64,000 nucleotides of DNA, taken from Permianibacter fluminis. GTDB taxonomy: Bacteria; Pseudomonadota; Gammaproteobacteria; Enterobacterales; Permianibacteraceae. The notes beneath the pieces are model-generated. The model did not search any database. It saw only the letters and a program-made list of their open reading frames with translations, and was not told the DNA's origin. How positions within the stretch are numbered: the stretch's first letter is position 1; each line of letters opens with the position of its first letter. Positions 48,849 through 57,632 of this stretch are shown here, piece after piece. The stretch lies in assembly GCF_013179735.1 (NCBI RefSeq), contig NZ_JABMEG010000001.1:930001-994000 (forward strand), in the 5' to 3' direction. A program made the translations under genes and the position numbers.

Positions 48849-48911
48849 CCGAGAGCCTTATCGATGTGATTTTGCTGAAAACTTGGAAGTTGTGGCTATG
48901 AGGCTACTAAA

Positions 48912-49502
48912 TTGAAAAAGCATGCGATAGCAATTGTAGCGCTTGTGTTGCTCCAAGCCTCTTGTAGCACAACTCCTGGTGACGCTGCTTTGCATTCAAA
49001 TCATGTATACCAAGCCGCGGAGCTGTATCGACTAGGTGCTGAGCAAGGCGATGCAGCTGCGGCGTTGAAGTTAGGACTTCTCATTAATGGTGGTGCAATC
49101 GCGGGAGACGAGTTTGGGAATGCTGGCAGTTGGTTTGAAAAGGCATGTGAGCTAGGAGACACTGTTGGTTGCCACAATGCCGGCGTCTGCTTTGAATATG
49201 GACAGTCAGGTCTCAAGAAGGACTACGAACACGCGCGAAGCAGATATCTCCGAGCAGCCGAGCGAGGATACATGCAGTCTCAATATAATTTGGGTAGTCT
49301 CTATGCAAATCGATATTTTGACGATACCACGGAGGGATTGAAATGGCTCTTGGCCGCACAAAAAATGGCGCACACCTGTCAAGATGAACTGTGCAAATGG
49401 ATCCTTGCCGACCCTCCCGGACACATCGAACGACTGAAAAGCCAGATGACATCAGAGCAAATTATGCGTGCCAAAAATGAGGCTGCTGCGCTAGCACATT
49501 AG
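48912..49502 (+). CDS. Sel1-repeat lipoprotein
   Basis: It encodes 196 residues, starting with TTG at 48912, for which GAGG 8 nt upstream decides; the nearby ATG (48898) ends at once. Lipobox LQASC, then Sel1 repeats (YRLGAEQGDAAAALKLG, WFEKACELGDTVGCHNAG, YLRAAERGYMQSQYNLG). Four cysteines lie outside the lipobox. Base composition is AT-richer than the neighbours. Unlike the pair at 1-2888 it has no TonB domain. Confidence 0.8.
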   Translation: MKKHAIAIVALVLLQASCSTTPGDAALHSNHVYQAAELYRLGAEQGDAAAALKLGLLINGGAIAGDEFGNAGSWFEKACELGDTVGCHNAGVCFEYGQSGLKKDYEHARSRYLRAAERGYMQSQYNLGSLYANRYFDDTTEGLKWLLAAQKMAHTCQDELCKWILADPPGHIERLKSQMTSEQIMRAKNEAAALAH

Positions 49503-49575
49503 TGTTGAATATTCCAAAGAAAGTTCAACTCCAGCAATGGCTTAGCAGTGTACAGAGAAGAATGGCAAGAATGAT

Positions 49576-50070
49576 ATGAAGGAAAATGAGCTGACATTTC
49601 AATCATGGCTTGTCGTGATCGTACTGGCCGGGCTGCTGGCCGGCACGTTGGACATCACTGCTGCCATTGGCGTGAGCGCGCTGCGCGGGGTCGAGCCGCT
49701 CCGCTTGTTGCAGTCTGTTGCCAGCGGTTGGCTTGGCAAGGATGCCTACGACGGTGGCCTCGCAACCGCGATGCTGGGTTTGCTGCTGCACTACCTGATC
49801 ATGCAAGGCGTTGCGGCGGTGTTTTATCTCGGCACGGTGTTCGTCGATGGCCTGAGTCGCAAGCCGCTGCTGTTTGGCCCGTTGTATGGCATCACCGTGT
49901 ATGCGGTGATGAATGCTGTGGTGCTACCGCTGTCGGCGTTTCCGAATACGATCCATTACAGTGCGCAGGTGCTGGCCACCGGACTGACCATACACATGCT
50001 GTGCATCGGTTTGCCGATCGTGATTCTGATTTCCAGATTCAGAATGCAGCAGGACCGACTACAAGCCTGA
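49576..50070 (+). CDS. Hypothetical four-helix membrane protein
   Basis: It encodes 164 residues with hydrophobic segments at about 11-35, 64-90, 97-118 and 128-150, and short polar ends. No family is recognised with confidence. It overlaps the 3' end of the convergent gene at 50059 by 12 nt. Confidence 0.75.
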   Translation: MKENELTFQSWLVVIVLAGLLAGTLDITAAIGVSALRGVEPLRLLQSVASGWLGKDAYDGGLATAMLGLLLHYLIMQGVAAVFYLGTVFVDGLSRKPLLFGPLYGITVYAVMNAVVLPLSAFPNTIHYSAQVLATGLTIHMLCIGLPIVILISRFRMQQDRLQA

Positions 50071-50340
50071 AGCTGGGAAAAATTTCCAGCGTGCCAGTGC
50101 GGCCATTGCCACCGGGACAATGGCAATGAGCAGAAAAATCGGTAACTCTTCTTTGAAGGAGTAGCCGGCATTAGCGATTCCGGTCCACATATTGATTGCC
50201 GCGATGGCAAACCAGAGTGCCGCTGCGATAATCGGTAACCACCTGCCAGCGCCAGGATAATTACTGGAAAATAGCTTGGCCAAAATCAGAGTGGCGGCCA
50301 GCAGACAGATGCCGGCGATCAAAAACAGTAAGGTTCGCAT
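50059..50340 (-). CDS. Small three-helix membrane protein
   Basis: It encodes 93 residues from the ATG at 50340, which has GGAG 7 nt upstream (the frame reaches 50352). Helices at about 2-22, 34-52 and 64-85; the motif NMWTGIANAGYSFKEELPIFLL looks conserved in small gammaproteobacterial membrane proteins. Unknown function. Confidence 0.75.
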   Translation of the reverse strand: MRTLLFLIAGICLLAATLILAKLFSSNYPGAGRWLPIIAAALWFAIAAINMWTGIANAGYSFKEELPIFLLIAIVPVAMAALARWKFFPASGL

Positions 50341-50453
50341 TACAGACTCCATACTGGCACAAACGCATCAATCGCCGTGGTGCTTAGTAGAAAAACATAA
50401 CGCCTCGTTCGAGGCGTTATGCAGTATCAAGCGATTGCTTTCATATCCACTTC

Positions 50454-50825
50454 TTATGGCCTTGGCTTGGCGGTGAACCGCTTGACGATATCGCCAAAAC
50501 TGAATTCGCTGACATCGCGAAATTCGCCAGCGTCATAAAAACGGCCGTAACAGGTGGGGCAGGCTTCAAACCAGATATGCGGCTGACTCGGTTCGACCAT
50601 GCGCAGCAACGGGCTGCTCGGGCAAACCGGACAATTGATTTTGTCGATCTTGTTATATTCCGCGCCGATTTTGGCATTGCCGGTATCGATATGCTCGGCG
50701 AAGGCGGCGGTGTCTTCATCTTCCAGCGCGTCAAACCACAGGCCTGCGCATTTGCTGCAGCGCTCGACGATGCCGAACTTGACGAAGACTTTTTCCATTT
50801 TGGCACTGCACTTCGGGCATTGCAT
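50454..50825 (-). CDS. zf-TFIIB domain zinc-ribbon protein
   Basis: It encodes 123 residues. An N-terminal ribbon MQCPKCSAKMEKVFV...ERCSKCAGLWFD has two CxxC pairs as in zf-TFIIB, and a second ribbon follows (INCPVCPSS...ACPTCYGRFYD). The start is the ATG at 50825. These proteins are cytosolic, of unknown function, possibly nucleic-acid or protein binding. Confidence 0.85.
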   Translation of the reverse strand: MQCPKCSAKMEKVFVKFGIVERCSKCAGLWFDALEDEDTAAFAEHIDTGNAKIGAEYNKIDKINCPVCPSSPLLRMVEPSQPHIWFEACPTCYGRFYDAGEFRDVSEFSFGDIVKRFTAKPRP

Positions 50826-51206
50826 GATCGACTCCCTGTTCGGCATGGGTACCACAAGCCAGCGCAGTCAGCATGAACACGCGCTGCTGCCGAGTGGCTG
50901 TTACACCTTGTAGTGCGGTTACGGTAGCCGGTCAAGTCAATTGACGGTGGCGGTGCGGGCCCCGGCTGCGCGGTCGCGAAATGGCGCTGCGAGTGGCCGA
51001 GTTGTCACGGTTTTTTACAGACACACCAGAAAATTGCTGCACTGCCAGATTGGAATCCTGCCCGTGCGTGAACAAAGACTGGCAAATTCCCGCCTGCGGG
51101 ATACAGTTGAGGACAATCGTCAGCGCTGCTGACGCGGCCGCAATGCGGTGGCCGCATCGTCAGCCATGCTGGGACGTCAACAGTGCTACCAAGGGAGGGC
51201 ATGCAG
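50826..51206. other. Intergenic stretch with one imperfect hairpin
   Basis: It is a 381-nt divergent gap between the zinc-ribbon and GNAT genes. I see no gene. TGACGCGGCC (51130-51139) pairs with GGCCGC...GTCA (51150-51162) with a small bulge. A purine-rich AAGGGAGGG at 51191 is the GNAT ribosome site. Confidence 0.5.
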
Positions 51207-51680
51207 ATGAGCGGTGGTTATCACATTCGCCGGGTTGACTGGCAGCAGCATGGAGAAGTGTGTGCGGCCCTGCGCAAGCAGGTGTTCTTTGACGAAGTGC
51301 GGCTGGCCTATTACGCCACGCTCGATGGCATCGATCACGCGTGCCGGCACGTGCTGGCACTGAGCGAAACGGATGAACCGATTGGCACCGGTCGCATCGA
51401 TGCCGATTGGAATATCAGCCGCATCGCCGTGCTGCGAAACTGGCGCGAGCAATCGATAGGTACCGCCATCCTGAATGAGCTGATTGCCATTGCCCGTGAT
51501 CACCAGGCAACGGCGGTCAGCTGCTCGGCACCGATGTTCTCGGTCGATTATTTCCGCAGCCAGCAATTCGAGCCAGTCGGCAGCGTTTATCGCAATGCCG
51601 ATGTGCCGCACCAGAAAATGATGTTGCGCTTGACCGCCGGGCAAACGGGAAATGCTGGCCGCACGGCTAGCAGCGCCTAA
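51207..51680 (+). CDS. GNAT family N-acetyltransferase
   Basis: It encodes 157 residues. Motif A is ISRIAVLRNWREQSIGTAIL, the acetyl-CoA binding Q/RxxGxG/A-type loop with G-T-A. Late strands carry VSCSAPMFSVDYFRSQQFEPVG. The start is the ATG at 51207, 7 nt after AGGGAGGG. The profile resembles the ElaA/YjdJ-like group. The acceptor is unknown. Confidence 0.85.
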   Translation: MSGGYHIRRVDWQQHGEVCAALRKQVFFDEVRLAYYATLDGIDHACRHVLALSETDEPIGTGRIDADWNISRIAVLRNWREQSIGTAILNELIAIARDHQATAVSCSAPMFSVDYFRSQQFEPVGSVYRNADVPHQKMMLRLTAGQTGNAGRTASSA

Positions 51681-51732
51681 GGCCGTGCCGAGCCTCGCTA
51701 ACCTAGCGATGCTCGGCGATCAGTCCTGGCTG

Positions 51733-52593
51733 TCAGAGCAGGAAAAAGCGGCGCTTCTTCTCTTTGTTGCTCGGGACAACGACGTCTGGCTCTCGACCCG
51801 GTACAAAGGGGCAGGCGTCACGCAGCGCCTGCAAGTCAATTTGTATCTTCCGATCGTCAAAGGGCAATTCATCCAGCATGCGCTGCAGTGACCATTGCTC
51901 GGTATTGAAATCCATTTGCACGGGTTGTCGAGTCTTGTTGACAGAAATCAAATAGTCCCAGAACTTGAATTCAAACCCCTTGGGTGTCCGTGAGTCCAGC
52001 CAGACATTCGGAATGCCGTAGGCATCAGCCAGAATCAGACCGTGCAATGATGAGGAGATCAGCCGCTTGCAGGACAGCATGGCGTCAATCGTGCCTTCAA
52101 CGTTATCGGTTTTCAGGAAGATCTTCTTTACGCCCTGAATGTTCAGCGCGTCAAACCAGTCATTTTCGGACCAGCGCAGAACGATACCGACTTCGTGGGT
52201 CTTCTCGATTTGCGGCGAATAATAATCCGGAACCAACAGCGCGGGGTCACCGTAAATGCGCGGGCAAGCAATTCCGGCCATTTGCAGTTTGTTGCGTGTC
52301 AAGGGGCCGCGCACGGCGCAGTAACGAGCCTTGTCGGAAAATTTTTGCACACTCTTGCCGCGAAAATTGCCGAACAATTCTGTGCCAAACGAACCGGTTC
52401 CCCAAACGGTGGCATGCTGGCGCACCTGTCCCAGCACTGAGCCGATAACGACATAGCAATGTTCGTATTTGTTTGAGTAAACCACTTCACGGCCGGAGAT
52501 TTTTTGGACGAGCCACGGCGCCACCAAGTCGCCAAAATTGACCGCGTCAGACCACCAGCAAACGGGAACCTTACCTTCTTTTGTTATCAGCAT
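51733..52593 (-). CDS. Polysaccharide pyruvyl transferase family protein
   Basis: It encodes 286 residues. NFGDLVAPWLVQKISG near the N-terminus, VWGTGSFG, CAVRGPLTRNKL, GDPALLVPDYY, and SSSLHGLILADAYGIP near residue 200 are the family signatures (PEP-dependent ketal-pyruvate addition to glycans). No other glycan genes are nearby and no ribosome site is clear, so it may be an isolated acquired gene. Specificity is unknown. Confidence 0.88.
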   Translation of the reverse strand: MLITKEGKVPVCWWSDAVNFGDLVAPWLVQKISGREVVYSNKYEHCYVVIGSVLGQVRQHATVWGTGSFGTELFGNFRGKSVQKFSDKARYCAVRGPLTRNKLQMAGIACPRIYGDPALLVPDYYSPQIEKTHEVGIVLRWSENDWFDALNIQGVKKIFLKTDNVEGTIDAMLSCKRLISSSLHGLILADAYGIPNVWLDSRTPKGFEFKFWDYLISVNKTRQPVQMDFNTEQWSLQRMLDELPFDDRKIQIDLQALRDACPFVPGREPDVVVPSNKEKKRRFFLL

Positions 52594-52707
52594 GCGAACC
52601 GGCCCACGCGGGCATTCCCTACAAGACTTAGCGTTTGATCATAAGGGGTGAGCTGGGCAGCGGTCAAAGTGTGCTGCCGGCGCATCGGTGCGTGTTGGTA
52701 CGTCTGT

Positions 52708-53073
52708 CTATTTCCCTGCCTGTCGCTGCACCGAGTAGCTGATCTTCTGTGGCCGCGGCAGTGCGTTGACAAAGCGCAGACAGTATTCGCCGCTGCTGTC
52801 GGCCGTGAAGTCGCCCTGATCAAACGGGACCACTTGTGGTGAGAACATGCCGTCGCCGCCGCGGCGGATGTCAAACGCCACCAAATCCTCGCCCTTGAAT
52901 GAGTATTTGATGGTTTCGCCGGCGCGCAATTCGTAGCAGCGCTCGATCACGCCGTTGGCGGCGACAGTCTTCGCCCGGTCCATTTTCTGCCAGAACAGAT
53001 AACCGGCGCTGCCGGCGACTCCGACGATCAATACCCAAGGCAGCCAGCTGCCCTTCTTGCGTTTCTTGGCCAT
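52708..53073 (-). CDS. Hypothetical single-pass membrane protein
   Basis: It encodes 121 residues: a basic N-terminus (MAKKRKKGS), one transmembrane helix (about 10-28), then a periplasmic beta-rich domain with two cysteines (ERCYEL, GEYCLRF) that could form a disulfide. AGGA lies 5 nt before the ATG. The beta part loosely resembles a GOLD-like sandwich, but I would not assign it. Confidence 0.75.
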   Translation of the reverse strand: MAKKRKKGSWLPWVLIVGVAGSAGYLFWQKMDRAKTVAANGVIERCYELRAGETIKYSFKGEDLVAFDIRRGGDGMFSPQVVPFDQGDFTADSSGEYCLRFVNALPRPQKISYSVQRQAGK

Positions 53074-53164
53074 GGTGTTCCTGTTGCGTGGCGCCTGCGA
53101 TCCGGTGATGCAGGCATCGGCTTAGGTTGTCGTTCGCGGGGAGTGTTCCGCGACTAGATTCGAA

Positions 53165-53833
53165 TCACGGCGTGCTTTGCAGAACCTGCAGCAAAAAGCC
53201 GCGGATATCCTGCAGCTCCGGCCCACAAACGCTGTGTGGCATCGGGTATTCGCGAAAATCCGCGGCATAGTCCAGTTCGTGCAGCCGGCGCTCGGTGTCG
53301 CGCGCCAGTGCCAGCGGTACTACCGGATCAAAGCTGCCGTGGGCCATGAAGATCGGTGCATCGCGCATGGCGGCCGAGCGTTCGCTGGCCAGCGTTTCCG
53401 GACACGGCAAATAGGTGGAAAGCGCCAGCAATCCGGCCAGCCGCTGCGGGTAGCGCAAACCGAGGAACAAGGTGATGGCGCCACCTTGCGAGAAGCCGGC
53501 CAGTACGATCTTGTGCGCTGGAATGCCGCGACTCACTTCCCGTTCGATCAGTTCGGCAACCTGCACCGCTGACTGGCGCACGCCCGCTTCATCCACTCGC
53601 CGGCCGAGATTGGCTTCCAGAATGTCGTACCAGGCGCGCATCGCATAGCCACCGTTGATGGTGACCGGTTGCACCGGCGCGTGCGGAAAAATAAACCGAA
53701 TCGGCAAATCGGCTGGCAAGCGCAGCTCACCGACAATCGGCTCGAAATCATGACCGTCGGCGCCGAGGCCGTGCAGCCAAATGACCGAGGCCTGTGCCGG
53801 TGCAGCGGGTTCTTTTTCAATGCAGGACAACAT
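53165..53833 (-). CDS. Carboxylesterase/phospholipase family alpha/beta hydrolase
   Basis: It encodes 222 residues. VIWLHGLGADGHDF holds the oxyanion hole, LAGFSQGGAI the nucleophile Ser, HGSFDPVVPL the Asp, and PMPHSVCGPE the His: the typical EstB-type carboxylesterase set. It is cytosolic, acting on short-chain esters or lysophospholipids by family. Its ATG overlaps the cyaY stop (TGATG), so the two are coupled. Confidence 0.93.
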   Translation of the reverse strand: MLSCIEKEPAAPAQASVIWLHGLGADGHDFEPIVGELRLPADLPIRFIFPHAPVQPVTINGGYAMRAWYDILEANLGRRVDEAGVRQSAVQVAELIEREVSRGIPAHKIVLAGFSQGGAITLFLGLRYPQRLAGLLALSTYLPCPETLASERSAAMRDAPIFMAHGSFDPVVPLALARDTERRLHELDYAADFREYPMPHSVCGPELQDIRGFLLQVLQSTP

Positions 53834-54147
53834 CAGAGAGCAAACTCCAGGCTTTCGCCGGCAAGCCGCGATGCCTCACGGCTGAGAAACTGGCTCAGCG
53901 TTTCACCGCTGGCGAGCTGCCAGCGGCTGTCGCGCCAGTCAAAATGGAAACCGCCACTGGGCGCCGCCAACCATAACTGTCGGAGCGGCGGCTGGCGGCT
54001 GAAAATCAGTTTGGCGCCGCTGGCAAACAGCAGCGTCAGCACACCGCCCTGCTGGTCATAATCGATATCGGCGCCGCTGGCATCGATGGCATCTTCGATG
54101 GCACGCAAGCTGGCGTCGACTTGTCGGTTGAATTCGCTTTCGGTCAT
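53833..54147 (-). CDS. cyaY: Frataxin homologue CyaY
   Basis: It encodes 104 residues. CyaY binds iron and regulates the Isc iron-sulfur assembly. [20 protein letters not shown] gives the acidic first helix, then [34 protein letters not shown] and the C-terminal helix. The ATG at 54147 matches the family start; the frame extends to 54360. It is divergent from lptM-dapF, exactly as in E. coli. Confidence 0.95.
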   Translation of the reverse strand: MTESEFNRQVDASLRAIEDAIDASGADIDYDQQGGVLTLLFASGAKLIFSRQPPLRQLWLAAPSGGFHFDWRDSRWQLASGETLSQFLSREASRLAGESLEFAL

Positions 54148-54261
54148 GGCAGCGGGGTCTGAGCAGGTCAGTGGAAGCGGCGGCATTGTGCCACAGCGCC
54201 GGTGGCCGTTGCCGGCGTCAGGTGAGTATACTGCGGCTATCTCCGGGTCCGGATGCCGACC

Positions 54262-54534
54262 ATGCACCGTCTGTCTTGTTTGCTCATTGTCCTTGTGGTT
54301 TCCGGGCTGGCTGGCTGTGGCCAGAAAGGCGCGTTGTACCTGCCGCGGCCACCGGCGCAAACCAATGCGCCCGCCACCGCCGCTGAGCCGGCGGCAAGCG
54401 CTGCCGCACCCGCACCGACATCAACGCCAGCACCGACATCAACGCCAGTGCCAGCACAAATGCCAGCGTCAGCGCCGACTGAATCGAACACGGTGGCGCC
54501 GACCGCCGAAAAAGGCGACCAGCATGCTGCTTAA
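54262..54534 (+). CDS. lptM: LPS translocon maturation lipoprotein LptM
   Basis: It encodes 90 residues (an ATG at 54253 is equally possible). Lipobox LAGC is followed by the family motif GQKGALYLP, then an Ala/Pro/Thr-rich low-complexity tail with an internal 18-bp duplication ([10 protein letters not shown]). LptM helps oxidative maturation of LptD. It overlaps dapF by 11 nt. Confidence 0.9.
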   Translation: MHRLSCLLIVLVVSGLAGCGQKGALYLPRPPAQTNAPATAAEPAASAAAPAPTSTPAPTSTPVPAQMPASAPTESNTVAPTAEKGDQHAA

Positions 54535-55354
54535 TTTCGCCAAGATGCAGGCACTCGGCAACGATTTCATGATCGTGGATGGTATTTCCCAGCCGGTGGC
54601 GTTTTCGCCAACCGCCATTCAACGTCTCGCGGATCGCAAGCGTGGCGTCGGTTTTGATCAGCTGCTGCTGGTCGAGCCGCCCTACTCGCCGGAAGTCGAT
54701 TTTCACTATCGCATTTTCAATGCCGATGGTTCCGAAGTGGGCCAGTGCGGCAACGGTGCCCGCTGCTTTGCCCGATTTGTCCGTCATCTCGGGCTGACCT
54801 GGAAAAACCGGATTCGGGTCAGCACCATTGCTGGCGAGATGAACATGCAAATCGAGGAAGAAGGTTTGGTTACCGTCGACATCGCGGTGCCGACGTTCGA
54901 GCCTGAGCAGATCCCGATGCAATTTGTCGGTCCCGGTCCGCAACACAAGATGTTGCTCGACGGCGTCGAGACCTCGTTCACGGCGCTGTCGGTGGGCAAT
55001 CCGCACGCGGTACTGGACGTGCGCGACGTGGCGCTCGCGGCGGTGGCAGAAATCGGTCAGGCGATTTGCGAGAGCCCGGTGTTTCCGCAGCAGACCAATG
55101 TCGGATTCCTGCAGATCATCGATCGCGCGACAGTACGCCTGCGGGTGTACGAGCGTGGCGTCGGTGAAACCGAAGCCTGCGGTTCCGGTGCCTGCGCCGC
55201 AGTGGTTGCTGGGCGCCAGCGTGGCCTGCTCGATGAGCAGGTGCAGGTGCAATTGCCGGGCGGCACGCTGACCGTGCGCTGGCCGGGTGAAGGCCAGCCG
55301 GTGCAACTGACCGGCCCGGCCGTGCTGGTGTACGAAGGCCAGATCGAACTCTGA
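54524..55354 (+). CDS. dapF: Diaminopimelate epimerase
   Basis: It encodes 276 residues. DapF epimerises LL- to meso-diaminopimelate for lysine and peptidoglycan. Its two catalytic cysteines are visible in [10 protein letters not shown] and [23 protein letters not shown] is the N-terminal signature. The ATG at 54524 overlaps lptM; the frame opens at 54086. Confidence 0.97.
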   Translation: MLLNFAKMQALGNDFMIVDGISQPVAFSPTAIQRLADRKRGVGFDQLLLVEPPYSPEVDFHYRIFNADGSEVGQCGNGARCFARFVRHLGLTWKNRIRVSTIAGEMNMQIEEEGLVTVDIAVPTFEPEQIPMQFVGPGPQHKMLLDGVETSFTALSVGNPHAVLDVRDVALAAVAEIGQAICESPVFPQQTNVGFLQIIDRATVRLRVYERGVGETEACGSGACAAVVAGRQRGLLDEQVQVQLPGGTLTVRWPGEGQPVQLTGPAVLVYEGQIEL

Positions 55355-55403
55355 TGGAGCCCGGCAAGCCGAGCCGCAACTGGGTTTTGCACAAACAACT
55401 GTG

Positions 55404-55487
55404 ACCGCTCAATCAAGACCGTTGAACAGGTACTGCAAAATAAGTACCGCGAAATAAAAACCGCTGAATAAAAACTGCAAGACAGAC
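55404..55487. repeat. Six tandem 14-bp degenerate repeats
   Basis: Units start at 55404, 55418, 55432, 55446, 55460 and 55474, an exact 14-bp period, consensus ACCGCTGAATAAAA (best units the fourth and fifth). It lies between dapF and the DUF484 gene. Confidence 0.85.
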
Positions 55488-55523
55488 AACAACGAGAACC
55501 AGGGAACACACAGCAGGGACATC

Positions 55524-56261
55524 ATGACCGACTCGACCCACATCGATCACAACAAACCACAGGATGCCGGACTGACCGGTGCCGCGTACGTCGCACAGTA
55601 TCTGGGCGAGCATCCGGATTTCTTCATTCAGCATCGCGATTTGCTGATGCAGCTCAACATTCCACATGAGGCCGGCACCATCTCGCTGGTCGAGCGTCAG
55701 GTCAAGGCGCTGCGCGATCGCAACCGCGAACTGCAAAGCCAGATGATCGACATGCTGCGCAATGCCCGGGAAAACGAACGCCTGCTGAACCAGTGCCTGA
55801 GTCTCGCGCTGGCCTTGATCAACTCGGAAACGCCAGCGCAGTTGCTGCATACCTTGCGCGTGCAACTGCTGGCCGATTTCCAATGCGATGCCTTTGCCGC
55901 ACTACTCTGTGATCATCAGCTGCCGCTGCCGGCCGGCGCTCGTGATGTCGAGCACGAGATTCTGCTCGGTTCCATCGGCTGCGAATTTCCGGACGGTGAG
56001 CCGGTCTGCGGCCTGCTGGAAAAACCGGTGCGGGAATTCCTGTTTGGCGAGCTGAAGCCGGATCTGCAATCGGTGGCGTTGCTGCCCCTCGGTCCGCACG
56101 CGGAACGCGGGCTTATAGCCATCGCCAGCCGCAGCAATGATCGGTTCGTGCCGCAGATGGGTACGGTGTTTCTGCAATTGATCAGCAACCTGTTTGATGC
56201 GCTACTGCGCCGACACGGCCGTGAACAAGAACAGCACGACAGCCACAACGTCATCCTCTGA
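55524..56261 (+). CDS. DUF484 family protein (GAF-like)
   Basis: It encodes 245 residues. The N-terminal AAYVAQYLGEHPDFFIQHRDL, a coiled coil (LVERQVKALRDRNRELQSQM) and a GAF-like C-terminal half match DUF484, which lies between dapF and xerC in many gammaproteobacteria. The function is unknown. Its end overlaps the xerC start region. Confidence 0.92.
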   Translation: MTDSTHIDHNKPQDAGLTGAAYVAQYLGEHPDFFIQHRDLLMQLNIPHEAGTISLVERQVKALRDRNRELQSQMIDMLRNARENERLLNQCLSLALALINSETPAQLLHTLRVQLLADFQCDAFAALLCDHQLPLPAGARDVEHEILLGSIGCEFPDGEPVCGLLEKPVREFLFGELKPDLQSVALLPLGPHAERGLIAIASRSNDRFVPQMGTVFLQLISNLFDALLRRHGREQEQHDSHNVIL

Positions 56262-57210
56262 TGACGAACTCGCCACCGCCGTCAGCGCGTTCCTGCGCGC
56301 GCTGACCGGCGCCGGCGGCAAATCCGCCAACACTCTCGACAGTTACGGCCGCGTGCTGCACGCGGCCTGCGAATTCTCCCGCCAGCAAAAACTGTCACGG
56401 TTCGCCGACTGGCAACCGTTTCACGTCCGCGCTTATGTCGGTCATCGGCACAAGGCCGGGTTGTCGGCAAAAAGTCTGCAATTGCAGCTGTCGGCGCTGC
56501 GGGCGTTTTTCCGCTTTCTGGTCAAGGAAGGTTGGCAAGCCGACAATCCGGCTGCCGGCATCCGCGCGCCAAAAGCCGGCAAACGGCTGCCAGCGACGCT
56601 GGACGTTGATGAAGCGCAGGCACTGGTCGATGGCATTGCCGGCGACGATGTTCTGGCCAAACGTGATCGCGCCATTGCCGAACTGTTTTACGGCAGCGGC
56701 CTGCGGCTGTCGGAATTGTCAGCCGTCAATGTCGCGGACCTGCCGCGTACCGATTCACTACGCGCCGATTCACTACACCTCGGCTCATTGCGCTCTGACA
56801 ATTATTTGCTGAGAGTGCTGGGCAAAGGCAGCAAGTTGCGGGAAGTGCCGGTCGGCAGCAAGGCCCGCGAAGCGATTGCGGACTGGTTGCAGGTGCGTGC
56901 GGATCTGGCGGCGGCCGACGAACTGGCGCTGTTCGTCAGCCAGCGCGGCAGCCGATTGTCAAACGGCCAAATCGGTCAGCGTCTCGCACAGTGGGGCAAA
57001 AAACTCGGTATCCGCTCGCGCGTGCATCCGCACAAGCTGCGTCACTCCTGCGCCAGTCATTTTTTGGAAGGTTCCGGTGATTTGCGCGCCGTGCAGGAGC
57101 TGCTCGGTCACGCCAATCTCAGCACCACGCAAATCTACACCCATCTGGATTTTCAGCATCTGGCTAAGGTTTATGATGGGGCTCATCCTCGCGCGAAAAA
57201 GAAAGGCTGA
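56221..57210 (+). CDS. xerC: Site-specific tyrosine recombinase XerC with repeat insertion
   Basis: It encodes 329 residues from a GTG at 56221 (an ATG at 56197 is also in frame). XerC with XerD resolves chromosome dimers at dif. Catalytic residues are Arg in GSGLRLSEL, Lys in GKGSK, His/Arg in HPHKLRHSCASH, His in LLGHANLS and Tyr in TQIYTHLDF. The end HLAKVYDGAHPRAKKK is XerC-specific. Between ELSAVNVADL and LLRVLGKG there is an insertion made of 5-residue repeats (RTDSL, RADSL, HLGSL, RSDNY) encoded by 15-bp tandem repeats. The domain context is normal, so it is probably tolerated in a loop. Confidence 0.94.
   Translation: MNKNSTTATTSSSDDELATAVSAFLRALTGAGGKSANTLDSYGRVLHAACEFSRQQKLSRFADWQPFHVRAYVGHRHKAGLSAKSLQLQLSALRAFFRFLVKEGWQADNPAAGIRAPKAGKRLPATLDVDEAQALVDGIAGDDVLAKRDRAIAELFYGSGLRLSELSAVNVADLPRTDSLRADSLHLGSLRSDNYLLRVLGKGSKLREVPVGSKAREAIADWLQVRADLAAADELALFVSQRGSRLSNGQIGQRLAQWGKKLGIRSRVHPHKLRHSCASHFLEGSGDLRAVQELLGHANLSTTQIYTHLDFQHLAKVYDGAHPRAKKKG
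56746..56805 (+). repeat. 15-bp in-frame tandem repeat within xerC
   Basis: Units at 56746, 56761, 56776 and 56791; the first two differ at only two of 15 positions, the others are degenerate. They encode the extra loop of XerC. Confidence 0.8.
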
Positions 57211-57273
57211 AGCGACGAAATTTATGCCCACCCACTTAACCCTATTCAACAGATCCTTCTTTTGGAGGGGGCA

Positions 57274-57573
57274 ATGAAAGTTCTCAGCATGTTATCAGCA
57301 GCTCTTGTCTTGACAGGATGTGCATCATCCGGGACCGGCTATTGCAGGTTTGATTTACGAGTCGCTGGATGGGTCGAGACAAGCGATGATGTGCATCGAG
57401 ATCTCCAGTCTTGGAGTGACTCACCTCGGCTACGTTGGTATGTGAACAATGGTGGTGATTTTCTTGTTTGTCATGAGCCACTTTCAAATAACCAGTGCGG
57501 CGGCACATATGAACGCTTTGAAAAACAAGCCGACGGTGGTTACGTAAAGCGAGAAATATTTTGCACTGAGTAA
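57274..57573 (+). CDS. Small Cys-rich lipoprotein
   Basis: It encodes 99 residues. GGAGGGG just upstream of the ATG at 57274 fixes the start. Lipobox LTGC, then GYCRFDLRVAGW, LVCHEP, NQCGGTYERF and IFCTE: four more cysteines, likely two disulfides. It is AT-richer than xerC. It occupies the place where a HAD hydrolase gene often follows xerC. No family is recognised. Confidence 0.75.
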   Translation: MKVLSMLSAALVLTGCASSGTGYCRFDLRVAGWVETSDDVHRDLQSWSDSPRLRWYVNNGGDFLVCHEPLSNNQCGGTYERFEKQADGGYVKREIFCTE

Positions 57574-57632
57574 GTAATGCTGGTAATCGGTCGTTGCCAT
57601 ACTGCAAAAATGCTGGAGTTCAATCCTCTTTT

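Noticed and set aside
55404-55487. 14-bp periodic array as a CRISPR or iteron origin
   Set aside because: Units are too short and lack spacers for CRISPR. No replication initiator gene or AT-rich melting region is nearby, so a plasmid-type iteron origin is unsupported.
56221-57210. XerC as a phage or island integrase
   Set aside because: The lptM-dapF-DUF484-xerC order and the XerC-specific C-terminus show the housekeeping chromosomal recombinase.
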